NCBI GenBank assembly: GCA_009746045.1
Contig: RPFO01000154.1
Location: forward strand, 5,306,146 to 5,370,145
Direction of reading: 5' to 3'
From: Mesostigma viride
Taxonomy: Eukaryota; Streptophyta; Mesostigmatophyceae; Mesostigmatales; Mesostigmataceae
Length of the DNA stretch: 64,000 nucleotides
The translations under genes and the position numbers were made by a program. Below the pieces are notes generated by a model that was given only the letters and a program-made list of their open reading frames with translations, was not told the origin of the DNA and made no database searches. Shown here in pieces: positions 12,901-20,858 of this stretch. The first letter of the stretch is position 1, and every line of letters starts with the position of its first letter.

Positions 12901-15900
12901 TCCGATTTTATTCCCTTGCTTTTGACACTATCCAATTTATACCTGCTATCGATTTCATACCTTTGCTCTCTCATTCTTTACTAACTATTCTCGTTTTGTT
13001 CGATTGCTGTCTCAATTGCAGAAAAAGCTCTACCTGCTCCTCCTCGGGACGACCGCGCTCAGCCTGGTAAGCATCTTCTTGTCCTCCTCTCGCAACTTTT
13101 CCCTTTTCGCATGCATCGCCGGCTACAACATGTTACTGGTAAGCACGGTCATTGTTTTTGTTGTGTTTTGCTTCAGATGAACTGCGTTACCTGTGACATG
13201 CTGCCATCCATTATCCCTTTCTCATTCGGCGCTAGCAATGCTGGTGTGTGCGCCATCATGGCATCCCGCGTGAGATTAGTTAAAAATGAGATAAGATAAA
13301 AATGAAGGACGGGAGACGGTTAGGCCAGGATGAAGCACTTGATATAAAAAGTTGGAGATGAAGCACTTCAGATAGTATGTATGTTGATAAGGATGAAGCA
13401 CTTGATCTAAAAAGTTGGAGATGAAGCACTTCAGATAGTATGTATGTTGATAAGGATGAAGCACTTGATATAAAAAGTTGGAGATGAAGCACTTCAGATA
13501 GTATGTATGTTGATAAGGATGAAGCACTTGATATAAAAAGTTGGAGATGAAGCACTTCAGATAGTATGTATGTTGATAAGGATGAAGCACTTGATATAAA
13601 AAGTTGGAGATGAAGCACTTCAGATAGTATGTATGTTGATAAGGATGAAGCACTTGATATAAAAAGTTGGAGATGAAGCACTTCAGATAGTATGTATGTT
13701 GATAAGGATGAAGCACTTGATATAAAAAGTTGGAGATGAAGCACTTCAGATAGTATGTATGTTGAGAAGGATGAAGCCCTTGCGACATTGCCAGGCTATC
13801 TGACACCTTCCGTCTCGTATATATCCCTTTTTCTGTCCTGTGTGAAATCCTCCCCTCGTCCTCGTGCCTGCTTCGGCCCGCAGGTGCTCACGCCGCTGGT
13901 CTTCTATTTAATGCCACATATCGTCCGAGTGTGAGTCGGCGTGTGTCAGAAATATTGAGACTTGTAGGTCGAAAACGATAGTGACAATTAAAGATTACGC
14001 TTTATTATCATTGCATATTAAATCCCGGACTACCACCGTTTGTCCACCAAAACCATGATGTGGCTCCCGGGTGGGGACCATAAGCGTCAGCCATAACTCA
14101 TGGCTCAGACCTTAGGTAAGTGCAACGTAGGTTGCGTCTTCCTCTTATGCACAAAGGTGCACAAAGAGTGAGTGCTCGACAGGCTGGCACAAAGATTGCG
14201 TAGCTTATCTGAAATGTGCTGAGAATGCGTTACGCTAGCCAGATTCCGTTAACACTCTCTAGTCGAGTAGTACGACTGAATAGTACGCTAGCTATAGGTC
14301 GTAGGACCCTGAACGTACAAGTCTTGATATAATGTGCCGGTTCTCGTAGCTTCGGCACTAATATCTTAGTCACTCCGTGACCAAATCATGAGCCGTAACA
14401 TGACACGTGCTCACTGCCCCAACACTGCATAATACTCTGCCGATATTAATTATGGCCACAAATACGGCAGGCGGGTGCGATTATTAGGGACGCAACCCTA
14501 ATACCTCCGTTTACAATGGATGGCCTATATGAAATATATTAACGGCAGGCAGTTGGGCACACAGGGTGAAATTCACCTCTGACACCCCCCTTGCACAATG
14601 CCTAAAGTGAAGACACTATGCAGGTACAATAGGGCCAACAGTTTCTCCCCGCTCAATTCAGGCAAGAGCCTAAAAAGCTGGGTGGGGCAGCCAGGTATAA
14701 AGTGGCTCTCACACACCCCTTGTTCAACTTAAGCCGGTACACGCTCTGGTAAATCCAATGGTATCAAAATGCCCCCCTTGTTTGGTAGTTGGTAGGACTT
14801 GCTAGGTATGATAACCAGCACATTCCCCTTACCCAGGAAGCTTGATCACGATGAACCAATGTACCCATTGGGCATGAACATAAAGGAGAATTATGACATG
14901 CACAAGCATGCCAACGCGGGGCACAATGCGCCCCCCCCCATGCTTTCAAAAGGATAAGCAATAACCAAAAAGGGCATCGGAATCAAAAAATTCCGACCTC
15001 TTCATTTCCATAGACAGCGCTGGCTTCTCGGCTCCGGGATCCCCGATGCCGCCGGCTCAATTCGCATAAAGATCGAGCACTTAAAACTCGAGCGAAACAG
15101 CGCCTTCCAACCGCACCCAAAAAAGATAACCACAAAGCTCATTTTCGGCTCACGTTCGCTCCTGGCATGGATTGAACTTGGATCTTCTGTAGCGCCAGCC
15201 TTCAATCGGCATGTCTGCCGCAGCTGCACTCACGAAATCTGGTGCTTTTGCTGGAATCAGGAAATATATGGCCCAGCGGCTCTGTAGGCCGCGGCCGACT
15301 GGCCTCTTCCAGGCCGAGTGTGCGGCTTGCCAACAACAATGCCGCGAACTTCCGGGTAATATTCCATGACGTTACTTGCGTATCTCGCTAATTCGTAGCA
15401 TGTCACGTTCTTCATCTTAACCCTAAGGTTTTTCTGTAATGGTTTTGTGTCAGAAATATTGAGACTTGTAGGTCGAAAACGATAGTGACAATTAAAGATT
15501 ACGCTTTATTATCATTGCATATTAAATCCCGGACTACCACCGTTTGTCCACCAAAACCATGATGTGGCTCCCGGGTGGGGACCATAAGCGTCAGCCATAA
15601 CTCATGGCTCAGACCTTAGGTAAGTGCAACGTAGGTTGCGTCTTCCTCTTATGCACAAAGGTGCACAAAGAGTGAGTGCTCGACAGGCTGGCACAAAGAT
15701 TGCGTAGCTTATCTGAAATGTGCTGAGAATGCGTTACGCTAGCCAGATTCCGTTAACACTCTCTAGTCGAGTAGTACGACTGAATAGTACGCTAGCTATA
15801 GGTCGTAGGACCCTGAACGTACAAGTCTTGATATAATGTGCCGGTTCTCGTAGCTTCGGCACTAATATCTTAGTCACTCCGTGACCAAATCATGAGCCGT

Positions 15901-17710
15901 AACATGACACGTGCTCACTGCCCCAACACTGCATAATACTCTGCTGATATTAATTATGGCCACAAATACGGCAGGCGGGTGCGATTATTAGGGACGCAAC
16001 CCTAATACCTCCGTTTACAATGGATGGCCTATATGAAATATATTAACGGCAGGCAGTTGGGCACACAGGGTGAAATTCACCTCTGACAGCGTGCACACCC
16101 CCACATACCCCAAGGCTCAGATACTCAAATGCCCCTCCCTTGCTTTAGCAGCCTTCTTCTATTTCATGCTGCACATCTTCCCAGAGTGAGTGGCCGTCTT
16201 TTTCCTCATAGTTCCCCTACTAGTGTTATTACCCCCCTACTGGTGTCATCACCCCCCCTACTGGTGTTATAAGCCCCCCTACTAGCGTTATCACCCCCCC
16301 TATTAGTGTTATCAATCGCCCTTTGCCCTCTCCGCTCTTTTTTCTATTCGATGCCTCGCGCTGTCTGACTGTGATGGGGCTTGCCATCCTTTCCAAAATC
16401 CCCCGACTAGTGTGATCCATCACCCTGTGCTCCCCAACTTTCCTTTTATATAATGTGGCGTGTTGTCCTAGTGTGAGCGGGCTTTCATTTTTTTTCCATA
16501 CTCCCCGTACCGCGTTGGCATTATCAATCACCCCTTGTGTCACGTCCAAGCCTATTTTTCATAGCTACTCGGCTATAACAAGGGGGACGCTGTCGCGGAC
16601 AGTTGTACTTGGTAAAGTTATCTTTATTGGCTTCGACAAAATTACTGGGCCGGCGCACCTCGGTGCTGGCGCATTGGTACTGCCTGCTGTTCCATGTGTG
16701 CCGGGCTTTCGTTAAATGTAGGTTTTCCTACTAAATAGAATTGACTTGTGAATATCGCTTACGCTAGTTACTTGGCTTGTGCACTATCGGCGGGACATCC
16801 CCACTGGCGTGCAGCGAGTGTGTGCGGGGGCTTGAATCAGCACAGGTTATGTTGTATGAGGGTTGGCTGGGCGTCGCCGTTGGAAACCATTTTTTTCTCG
16901 CCACGTATTGGGTGGGTGCTCGCATCCTCTTGACAGCCATGAAGCCGCCGCCTTGATGAGGCACCCACGATGAATCGCCTTCATGACCTCCTATATTCTG
17001 AAGGCCTTGACGAGGCACCCACGATGAATAGCCTTCATGACCTCCTATATTCTGAAGGCCTTGACGAGGCACCCACAATGAATCGCATTCATGACCTCCT
17101 ATATTCTGAAGGCCTTGACGAGGCACCCACAATGAATAGCCTTCATGACCTCCTATATTCTGAAGGCCTTGACGAGGCACCCACAATGAATAGCCTTCAT
17201 GACCTCCTATATTCTGAAGGACTTAAAAGCCACATGCAGTCAACGCGCATTCTAGAAACCAGGCGACCAATCGTCTCAAAGTCTCTGTAGCCCCACATCC
17301 CTTGCCTAAGCTAATTGTACCTTCCAAAGCCCCTGAAGCCTTTTCACCATATGGCACGTGCACCCCCTCATCTGATGTGTTCCGGTCTCGCGCCATGATC
17401 TAAAGAATGGCTTTAATGCCCGTGTATCTGCGGTCATTTGTGAGCTAACGCTCGTATTATCTTGTTTGCATGCAACGAATTGCCTAACTAAGAATGCCTA
17501 ATGAATTGCCTAACTAAGAACGCAGAACGAATTGCCTAACTAAGAATGCCGACTAACTAAGAACGCCTTTGTATCTGCGGTCATCGTGTGCACAACCTCA
17601 CACCCCGTGCCGCCCAAACTCCCACCCTTGCTTACCGCAGTGGCGTCATCCTGAAATGGATCAAGGCAAAGGAGGACGATGGCCCGTTGCTGCCTGAGGT
17701 ATGGCATTGA
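689..17710 (+). CDS. KEA: K+ efflux antiporter, KEA4/5/6-type (CPA2 family), 3' part of a split gene
   Basis: Joining exons 689-935, 1357-1545, 2866-2943, 13022-13066, 13884-13930 and 17641-17698 gives one open frame of about 220 residues. All introns are GT-AG and phases are consistent. The product matches the C-terminal half of plant KEA4/5/6 and animal TMCO3-like cation/proton antiporters: ELGCFVAGVMVSSTE, HQVEPIRNIFASLFLVSIGM, VKAFGY, AQIGEFAFVLLSRASN, LYLLLLGTTALSLVLTPL, GVILKW. These are transmembrane helices of the exchanger fold. The plant subfamily acts in endomembranes (Golgi/TGN) in K+ and pH balance. The N-terminal half lies upstream of the window. If the GT after exon 6 is not used, translation stops at TGA 17708-17710 and a TGTAA signal follows at 17732. 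Otherwise the gene continues. The introns are swollen by transposons and minisatellites. Confidence 0.85.
969..1275 (+). repeat. Exon echoes in intron 1 (copies of exon 1 end and exon 2 start)
   Basis: At 969-1000 there is a copy of the last 25 bases of exon 1 including its donor (GAACGCACGCTTCACCAG|GTGA versus GAACGCACGCTGCACCAG|GTGG). At 1091-1132 there is a copy of exon 2 interior (CCATCGGCATGATCATGAACCC shared exactly). At 1208-1275 there is a longer, more worn copy of the exon 2 start including its acceptor (TTCCAG|GTGGAGC). None keeps a reading frame. Confidence 0.8.
1357..1545 (+). CDS. KEA: KEA-type antiporter, visible exon 2
   Basis: Acceptor CATGCAG at 1351-1356, donor TCG|GTGAGC at 1545/1546, 63 codons, phase 0 on both sides. 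It encodes VEPIRNIFASLFLVSIGM...FLWEHLDILLASVV...VVKAFGYSMRTSLS, the most conserved block of KEA4/5/6 proteins, with the HQ|VEPIR junction to exon 1 exactly as in plant homologues. Several broken copies of parts of this exon lie in the introns on both sides. Confidence 0.9.
1722..2345 (+). repeat. Exon echoes and 57-bp minisatellite derived from the exon 2 end
   Basis: Positions 1749-1803 repeat the exon 2 end almost exactly (GGTGGTCAAGGCGTTTGGCTACTCCATGCGGAC is shared). A second, more worn copy lies at 2058-2127. From 2090 a 57-bp unit starting TTGGCTATCCTATGGGAGG repeats about 4.5 times (starts at 2090, 2147, 2204 and on) to about 2345. The unit keeps the remnant of the exon end and a donor-like CTGTGAGCACATG. 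Confidence 0.8.
2428..2769 (+). repeat. Further exon echoes before exon 3
   Basis: At 2428-2454 GTGGTGCTAGCCGCCACCGCC copies the interior of exon 2 (1461-1481). At 2659-2683 and 2748-2769 the exon 3 start with its acceptor (CAGGTGGGCCTGGCCATGGC) is repeated twice ahead of the real one at 2863. The sequence between, 2460-2650, shows nothing recognisable. Confidence 0.75.
2866..2943 (+). CDS. KEA: KEA-type antiporter, visible exon 3
   Basis: Acceptor TTCCAG at 2860-2865 and donor CTGGTGCAG|GTACGT at 2943/2944; 26 codons, phase 0. It encodes VGLAMAQIGEFAFVLLSRAS followed by NMGLVQ. The AQIGEFAFVL helix is a signature of KEA/Kef-type exchangers. The next intron is about 10 kb long because of the copia insertion. 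Confidence 0.9.
3033..3647 (+). repeat. 5' LTR of copia family A
   Basis: 615 bases, starting AGTTAACGTAAAGG and ending CACAACT. The start carries the inverted repeat TAACGTAAA-GGA-TTTACGTTA. Four CAATTGAT-containing motifs lie at about 3255-3405, a CTATATGAG TATA-like site near 3459, and an AATAAA signal at 3588-3593. The internal region begins CGTATTACACGC at 3648, where the primer-binding site is expected. An ATG at 3614 inside the LTR opens the first ORF. Confidence 0.9.
3614..4332 (+). pseudogene. Family A ORF1, uncharacterised protein upstream of gag (frameshifted)
   Basis: I do not recognise this protein. It opens with ATG 3614 (or MPNSEEFRI at about 3671), shifts frame near 3770, and continues to 4332. 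The conserved core reads GGLRSVTEVTTAIEELDNV, GYQRNLQNWASLRTGGAPAV, LFQDLALLSLLTRG, RERQVLINLVAFLAS and REWIPAGW, predicted mainly helical. The second family A copy (40307-41030, minus) encodes the same core with scattered substitutions, so it evolved as a protein. It lies between the LTR and gag, where copia elements normally have only a leader. It has no zinc finger, protease or polymerase motif. It may be a structural or accessory factor. Confidence 0.7.
4545..5657 (+). pseudogene. gag: Family A gag polyprotein (frameshifted)
   Basis: Starts MAEGRRSKGPASGNNNGGAG at 4545; the frame breaks near 4840-5050 and resumes at about 5052. Middle blocks (NIALTNWLKVSGLDKATRGS, APHSTLKAYKVIIKQALEAE) look like a capsid-type helical domain. 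The end carries a CCHC zinc knuckle, CYLCKGWGHIKKEC (C-x2-C-x4-H-x4-C), at about 5489-5530, followed by an Asn/Lys/Gln-rich tail. It would package element RNA into virus-like particles. The family A copy at 38982-40099 aligns throughout. The 210 bases between ORF1 and gag (4333-4544) show no gene. Confidence 0.85.
5799..9281 (+). pseudogene. pol: Family A pol: integrase, retropepsin-like, RT, RNase H (several frameshifts)
   Basis: Frame 1 runs 5799-7520: an HHCC integrase N-terminus (HNMFGH...CQQAASRCKC), then the D,D-E core (CDIQHIRG, VDMQFQH, QGAIERAIQEV), and then a retropepsin-like domain (ALEVDTNSQVSIIG ... ALLGQNFL). Frame 2 (about 7500-8140) starts RT with LLKLKFVIKMKEVDG and VIDFKRAFLEG. 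Frame 3 (about 8150-8540) carries the catalytic box LHGDDLHLIAP. Frame 4 (about 8540-9281) is RNase H, with VAVSSDVAECRAI and NPADALTK. Protease lies after integrase, unlike canonical copia (PR-IN-RT-RH). Frame changes near 7500, 8140 and 8540 mark decay. Confidence 0.88.
9282..10230 (+). other. Family A 3' untranslated region with polypurine tract
   Basis: About 950 bases without a convincing ORF between the pol stop and the 3' LTR. The last bases, AAAGAAAAGAAGGGA (10212-10226), directly before the LTR form the expected polypurine tract for plus-strand priming, which also fixes the + orientation. Confidence 0.75.
10231..10841 (+). repeat. 3' LTR of copia family A
   Basis: 611 bases, nearly identical to the 5' LTR apart from a few substitutions and small indels (for example a missing GGCGTGC near 10465). 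It ends CACAACT followed by the target duplication ACTAC. Confidence 0.9.
10881..11455. repeat. 21-bp minisatellite
   Basis: Unit GTTTGTAGCGCCAGTACCCAT repeated about 27 times, with 14-bp shortened variants and ACC/GCG substitutions. Because 21 is a multiple of three, long false ORFs appear on the minus strand. It lies in the antiporter intron right after the copia insertion. Confidence 0.92.
11683..11902. repeat. 44-bp minisatellite
   Basis: About five copies of a 44-bp unit containing TTGGCCTATATCCCGTCACG and GTACAATAGAGGGAGGGA (GCCTAT starts at 11691, 11735, 11779, 11823, 11867). The preceding 11456-11682 and following 11903-12138 show no gene. At about 11926-11950, GAGGCTGGTGCAG|GTACCTG resembles the end and donor of antiporter exon 3. 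Confidence 0.9.
12139..12264. repeat. 20-bp minisatellite
   Basis: Six copies of TTTGCGCATGCCACTGTACG with a few substitutions. It lies inside the intron between exons 3 and 4. The following 12265-13015 is intronic with no recognisable gene. Confidence 0.85.
13022..13066 (+). CDS. KEA: KEA-type antiporter, visible exon 4
   Basis: A 45-base micro-exon between TTGCAG (ending 13021) and CTG|GTAAGC (13066/13067). It encodes KKLYLLLLGTTALSL, nearly identical to the corresponding KEA helix (K-YLLLLGTTALSL). Phase is 0 on both sides. Too short to be found as an ORF; identified from splice sites and family identity. Confidence 0.88.
13328..13790. repeat. 63-bp minisatellite
   Basis: Seven nearly perfect 63-bp units (GGATGAAGCACTTGATATAA, AAAGTTGGAGATGAAGCACT, then TCAGATAGTATGTATGTTGATAA) plus a partial eighth, in the intron between exons 4 and 5. 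Each unit contains GATGAAGCACTT twice. The near identity of units points to recent expansion. Confidence 0.93.
13884..13930 (+). CDS. KEA: KEA-type antiporter, visible exon 5
   Basis: Acceptor CCCGCAG (ending 13883) and a consensus donor GT|GTGAGT at 13930/13931. It encodes VLTPLVFYLMPHIVR plus two bases of the next codon, matching the KEA TTPLLFK region. An unspliced reading would stop at once, but the strong GTGAGT donor and the matching phase of the 17641 exon argue for splicing. A non-autonomous LTR element begins 13 bases past the donor. Confidence 0.82.
13944..14584 (-). repeat. LTR (left) of the non-autonomous element
   Basis: 641 bases, TGTCAGAAATATTGAG ... CACCTCTGACA. By eye it differs from the right LTR at only one position (CTGCCGATATT versus CTGCTGATATT). 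Confidence 0.9.
15448..16088 (-). repeat. LTR (right) of the non-autonomous element
   Basis: 641 bases, the matching copy of the left LTR, followed by the target duplication GCGTG. Near identity indicates a recent insertion. Confidence 0.9.
16149..16480 (+). repeat. Exon 5 echoes and a short C-rich tandem array
   Basis: Three worn copies of exon 5 with its donor: 16149-16192 (TTCTTCTATTTCATGCTGCACATC ... GAGTGAGTGG), 16332-16376 (CCGCTCTTTTTTCTATTCGATGCC) and 16443-16480 (TTTTATATAATGTGGCG ... GTGTGAGCGG). Between them (about 16213-16316) five copies of a roughly 21-bp unit CCCCCTACTGGTGTTATCA form a tandem array. Confidence 0.7.
16958..17227. repeat. 54-bp minisatellite
   Basis: Five 54-bp units (GAGGCACCCACGATGAATAG ... 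CTTCATGACCTCC ... TATATTCTGAAGGCCTTGAC). Since 54 is a multiple of three, both strands stay open, but there is no other sign of a gene. Intron between exons 5 and 6. Confidence 0.9.
17228..17640. repeat. Intron end with a short GAATTGCCTAACTAAGAA array
   Basis: Mostly plain intron. At about 17477-17565, ACGAATTGCCTAACTAAGAA recurs three to four times. A polypyrimidine-rich stretch (CCGCCCAAACTCCCACCCTTG) precedes the exon 6 acceptor at 17640. Confidence 0.6.
17641..17698 (+). CDS. KEA: KEA-type antiporter, visible exon 6 (possibly terminal)
   Basis: Acceptor CTTACCGCAG (ending 17640). The first base completes the split codon from exon 5, then GVILKWIKAKEDDGPLLPE follows, matching the juxtamembrane LGVLLRW/LGVLLKW of plant KEA4/5/6. 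A possible donor GTATGG starts at 17699. Read-through gives VWH and TGA at 17708-17710, with TGTAA at 17732-17736. Either a short final exon or a spliced one is possible. Confidence 0.78.
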
Positions 17711-17778
17711 CTGGGACGATAAATGTGAGATTGTAATAGTGCATGGTTTAAGAAAATCATACATTCAAATTATTTGGA

Positions 17779-17838
17779 ATGGTGTTGGTCAGATGGATCA
17801 AAGCCAAGAAGAATGACGGCCCATGGCTGCCTACGGTG
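17779..17838 (+). repeat. Echo of antiporter exon 6
   Basis: GTTGGTCAGATGGATCAAAG and CCAAGAAGAATGACGGCCCA copy exon 6 (17644-17690) with about one difference in five; at protein level LVRWIKAKKNDGPWLP versus VILKWIKAKEDDGPLLP. It could be a worn duplicate or, less likely, an alternative terminal exon. A non-LTR element is inserted about 50 bases downstream. Confidence 0.7.
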
Positions 17839-17885
17839 CTACTACAACATATATATGCTCAAGAGTGCTACTACTCCATATATAT

Positions 17886-20858
17886 TAAAAATATAATTAC
17901 TTACAGCAGAGTGAAATCACTCAAACCAAAGCAAACGCCCAGCTATAAACCTATATACAGAGCCATGTCAAAGCTCTATACTACGATAAGACCAATGGAA
18001 ACGCCTAACGGGAGGAACCTAATAGCCCTGCTGCACCGCAAAATCAGCCCGCGTACGGCGGAGCATGATGTCAGCCATGGCCCGAGTCAGCGCCACCGAC
18101 AAGCGCTGACGCCAATATGACGTCCAGGTCCGCGCCGACCATGGGGCCCGCTGGCCCTCCAGGTCCAGCCGATCCTCCCGGAGCCGGCAACACTCCTTGA
18201 AGAAGGCGGAGGTCAGGGGCCCCATGGCCCCAAACTCCTCCAGGACAAAGGGCACCACACGATGGTGCCCGACGTCGCCGTAGGCCAGGAGCTTGGCCCG
18301 CTCCGCCCGGTCCGCCGTGTAACCTGCCGTGAGGGAGGCCCCAGCCACGTGGCTAAGAGCCAAGGGCCGCGCCACCGAAACGTCAATAAGCAGATGCCGG
18401 CCACCCCCCTCAAAGTCCAGCACCACGATGTCAGGCCGGTGGTTGGGGGAATAGAAGGCAGCGCCATCCGCATCCTCGGACCGGATGTTCGCGTGGGGGA
18501 AAACCGACCGAATCATGGCGAGCACCACCGTCAGGAGGACAGTGTGCAAATACAAATACCAATTCTGATTCTGTTGGCCCCCCATGCAGGCAAGGTAGTG
18601 AGTCCCCGTGGGATCCAGCGGCTGCCCACAGCTACCACAAGGCCGCCCGGCCGGAACAAGAGGCTGCGGGGCAAATAGCTGGTGCCGGAGCGCCACCGAG
18701 TAGTGGCTGGGAGCCAAGGCGAATGGGGGGGCCATGGGAAGAGCACGAAGGTACGCCGAGCCCACACTCCGCAAGGAAAGCGAGAACAGCCACGCACGTC
18801 CCTGGGCGTTGAGGTCCGCGAAAAGAGCAATCCAATCAGCCGTGTGCAGAATACCCGCGTAGGTTTTCTGGTGTTTATCGATGACGCGAGCAGGGAATGC
18901 GGCGGGAGATTGAACGGAGGCGACCGAGGGAGTGCCGCGAGGGAGGTGGCGCTGTACCGCCTGAGCGGCACGGACGGGAGAACAGGCCTGCTGGATCTCA
19001 GCATAGGCCTCCTGGATGGCGGTGACGAAGGGCAAAGGGCTGCTGGGGTCCAGGAGGTCAGGCGCTGCCGTTGCCAAAAGGGGCAGGAGCCGGCAGCTTT
19101 CCGCCCACGACTGAGCGACGGAGCCCAAAAATGCTGCTGGGGCCAGCCGGGCGGCACGAGTCAGACCGCAGCCACCCATCCGTGCAGGCAGGGAGGCAAT
19201 GCGAATAGCATGTGGCGGGAGGTCGGGGCCCGGGACCAGCTGCGCCAAGGCCGACTGGATGCGTTCGTCGTGGCCCTCGGCGGCCAGCCGGACCTGAGAC
19301 GGAAGAGCGCCCCTGAGCCAGTGAACGACGCGAGGGTGAGCGCAAAACCACAGAAGCAGACCCTTGGTCTGCGAGTCATGAAGGCGCGCAATCAAGGGCA
19401 GTACCTCAGTGCGTGCCTCGAGGGCGGCCCGCAGAGCATCGATGACAAACGCGGGGTCGCCAACCGGAACGCCGAGGACATCCAACCCATGGAGGCGCTC
19501 GTCCCGGCCCAAGAGCTGGGGCGGAAAGCCGGAGCAATCACCTTGGGGCGAGTACACCGCGCACTTGGCAAGGGTCAACTGGAGGTTGATGTCGGCCACC
19601 GCGGTCTGCAGTGCCAGCAGAGCCGCGGTGGTGTCCGGCACAGGGCCCAGAAGGTAGATATCATCCAAGTAGGCCTGAATAGCGACCGCCGGGTGGGCAG
19701 CATGGACCGCTTGGAGGCAACCCTGGAGGGGGGCGGCAAAGTACAGGGGTCCCAGGGGGTCCCCTTGTTGGGTGCCCGACCGCGACAGCAGGCCGCCGCG
19801 AGTGCCGTCCTCCATGATGTGAACCAGTTGGCCGGGCTGGCCGTAGCACACGGCTGTCCAAGCGTACAAGTCCTCGAAGGACTCCATGACGGCCGCAAAC
19901 ATGCTGGCGCGGGACAGACTGTTGAACGCGTTGTGGCAGTCGACCTTGACGACAGCGTGGGTGGGGTGGGCCTCGAGGTAGGCCTGCACCGAATGGATGA
20001 GGATATCCGCCCCGCCTGGAGTCGTCACCCCCAGCTGGGCCGCCACCGAGGTCTCACCCGCTGCGAGGGGCGGGCAGAAAAAGGCACGGAGCTCGGGCGC
20101 CTTTTGGCGGCAGATCACTTTGCCCACGAGCTTGCGGAGCACCTCACCGCAGGCGATCGGGCGCACCTTGCCCTCGGGGGGGGCAAGACACCCTTGAGCA
20201 GAGCGAGGAGGCGAGCGCCCGCTAACCACTCGCGCGCAGCGGGAGGAACGCGACCAGCCGCCAGGTCAATGAGGGTGTCAAAGAGAATGTCCTCGCCCCC
20301 ATGCCCCACCAGGACCTCCAAGTGCTCGTAGCGCCAGCCCGACGGCCCGGTAGAGGAAGCCCGCGGGACCGCACGCATCACCTCCAGGAAGCAGTCGCGG
20401 TCCAGCCGGAGGGGGGCCGGCAGGGGGTCCGGCACGGGCAGCTGGAATCCGGGCTCCGCAGGGTGAAGAGCCTCCAAGGCCGCCAGGGTAGCCGCATTGG
20501 CGGGGGCGAGCTTGGCCATTTCCAAGCGGGTCATGGCCCGGCTGAGCTGCCCCTCGCGGACGAGGCGGATGACGTCGGCGGCCACCCGCTCGAAGTTGAC
20601 CTCCCCCGACAGCCGGGCCGTGCGCGGGGGCGGCACGCCAAACAGCCCCTCCCAGTCCCCCTGCAGAAAGCGTCGGCAACGGGCAATAACCGCACCCTGG
20701 AGGCCGCGCACACCACGCCCGAGAGGGGTGAGGAGCAGGCGGGGGGTCACCATGTGCAGTTTAAAGCCCAGCGGGTCGTCCGGAGCGGCGTGCATGCGCC
20801 GGAGAGAAACGATTGCACATTGCGCGAAAAGGCTACGCGCGCGGTGGGGGAGGTCGGA
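17886..20858 (-). mobile_element. Non-LTR retrotransposon family D (REL-endonuclease type)
   Basis: Bounded by the 15-bp direct repeat CTACTCCATATATAT (17871-17885 and 20859-20873). The 3' end (minus strand) is AT-rich, ...GTAAGTAATTATATTTTTAA, and recurs in the two truncated relatives at 22034-22131 and 26751-27299. No poly(A) tail is seen. It encodes a single RT-endonuclease protein. An alternative longer direct repeat (CATATATATGCTCAAGAG) lies nearby because the target itself is repetitive. Confidence 0.8.
18019..20795 (-). pseudogene. Reverse transcriptase with C-terminal CCHC and PD-(D/E)xK endonuclease, one frameshift
   Basis: Two frames overlap near 20115-20229: an N-terminal piece (20795 down, 226 codons; RASSTGPSGWRYEHL is the RT-0/1 entry) and a main piece (to 18019). 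A G8 homopolymer near 20176 is the likely shift site, so it may be a sequencing error. Main-frame motifs in order are RPIACGEVLRKLVGKVI, KVDCHNAFNSLSR, QQGDPLGPLYF and the catalytic AYLDDIYLLG. Then come a C-x2-C...H-x3-C finger (CGSCGQPLDPTGTHYLAC) and a restriction-like endonuclease, RPDIVVLDF...LIDVSVARP. This layout is that of site-nicking, target-primed non-LTR elements of the early-branching (R2/CRE-like) kind. N-terminal DNA-binding fingers are not visible. Confidence 0.82.

Larger units (their letters stand above)
13944..16088 (-). mobile_element. Non-autonomous LTR retrotransposon (LARD/TRIM-like)
   Basis: Two 641-bp LTRs (13944-14584 and 15448-16088) flank an 863-bp internal region without retroviral coding sequence. 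The target-site duplication GCGTG is present at 13939-13943 and 16089-16093. Termini are TGTCAG...CTGACA. A purine run next to the left LTR (minus strand GCAAGGGGGG) is best read as a polypurine tract, and AATAAA occurs near the LTR end on that strand, so the element probably reads minus. It must use enzymes of another element. It lies in the antiporter intron, 13 bases after the exon 5 donor. Confidence 0.9.

Noticed and set aside
13276-13806. 176-codon minus-strand ORF with a 21-residue repeat (QHTYYLKCFISNFLYQ)
   Set aside because: It coincides with the 63-bp minisatellite inside a host intron; also 0 mod 3 and without other support.
15160-15240. Possible tRNA/SINE-like piece (minus strand GTTCAATCC) inside the non-autonomous LTR element
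   Set aside because: A B-box-like word without a matching A-box or cloverleaf.
16970-17290. 106-codon + strand repeat ORF (LHDLLYSEGLDEAPTMN)
   Set aside because: Explained by the 54-bp minisatellite; it begins and ends with the array.
18682-20331. 549-codon + strand ORF
   Set aside because: It is antisense to the family D reverse transcriptase, which has catalytic motifs in the minus frame; the + reading has none and reflects high GC.
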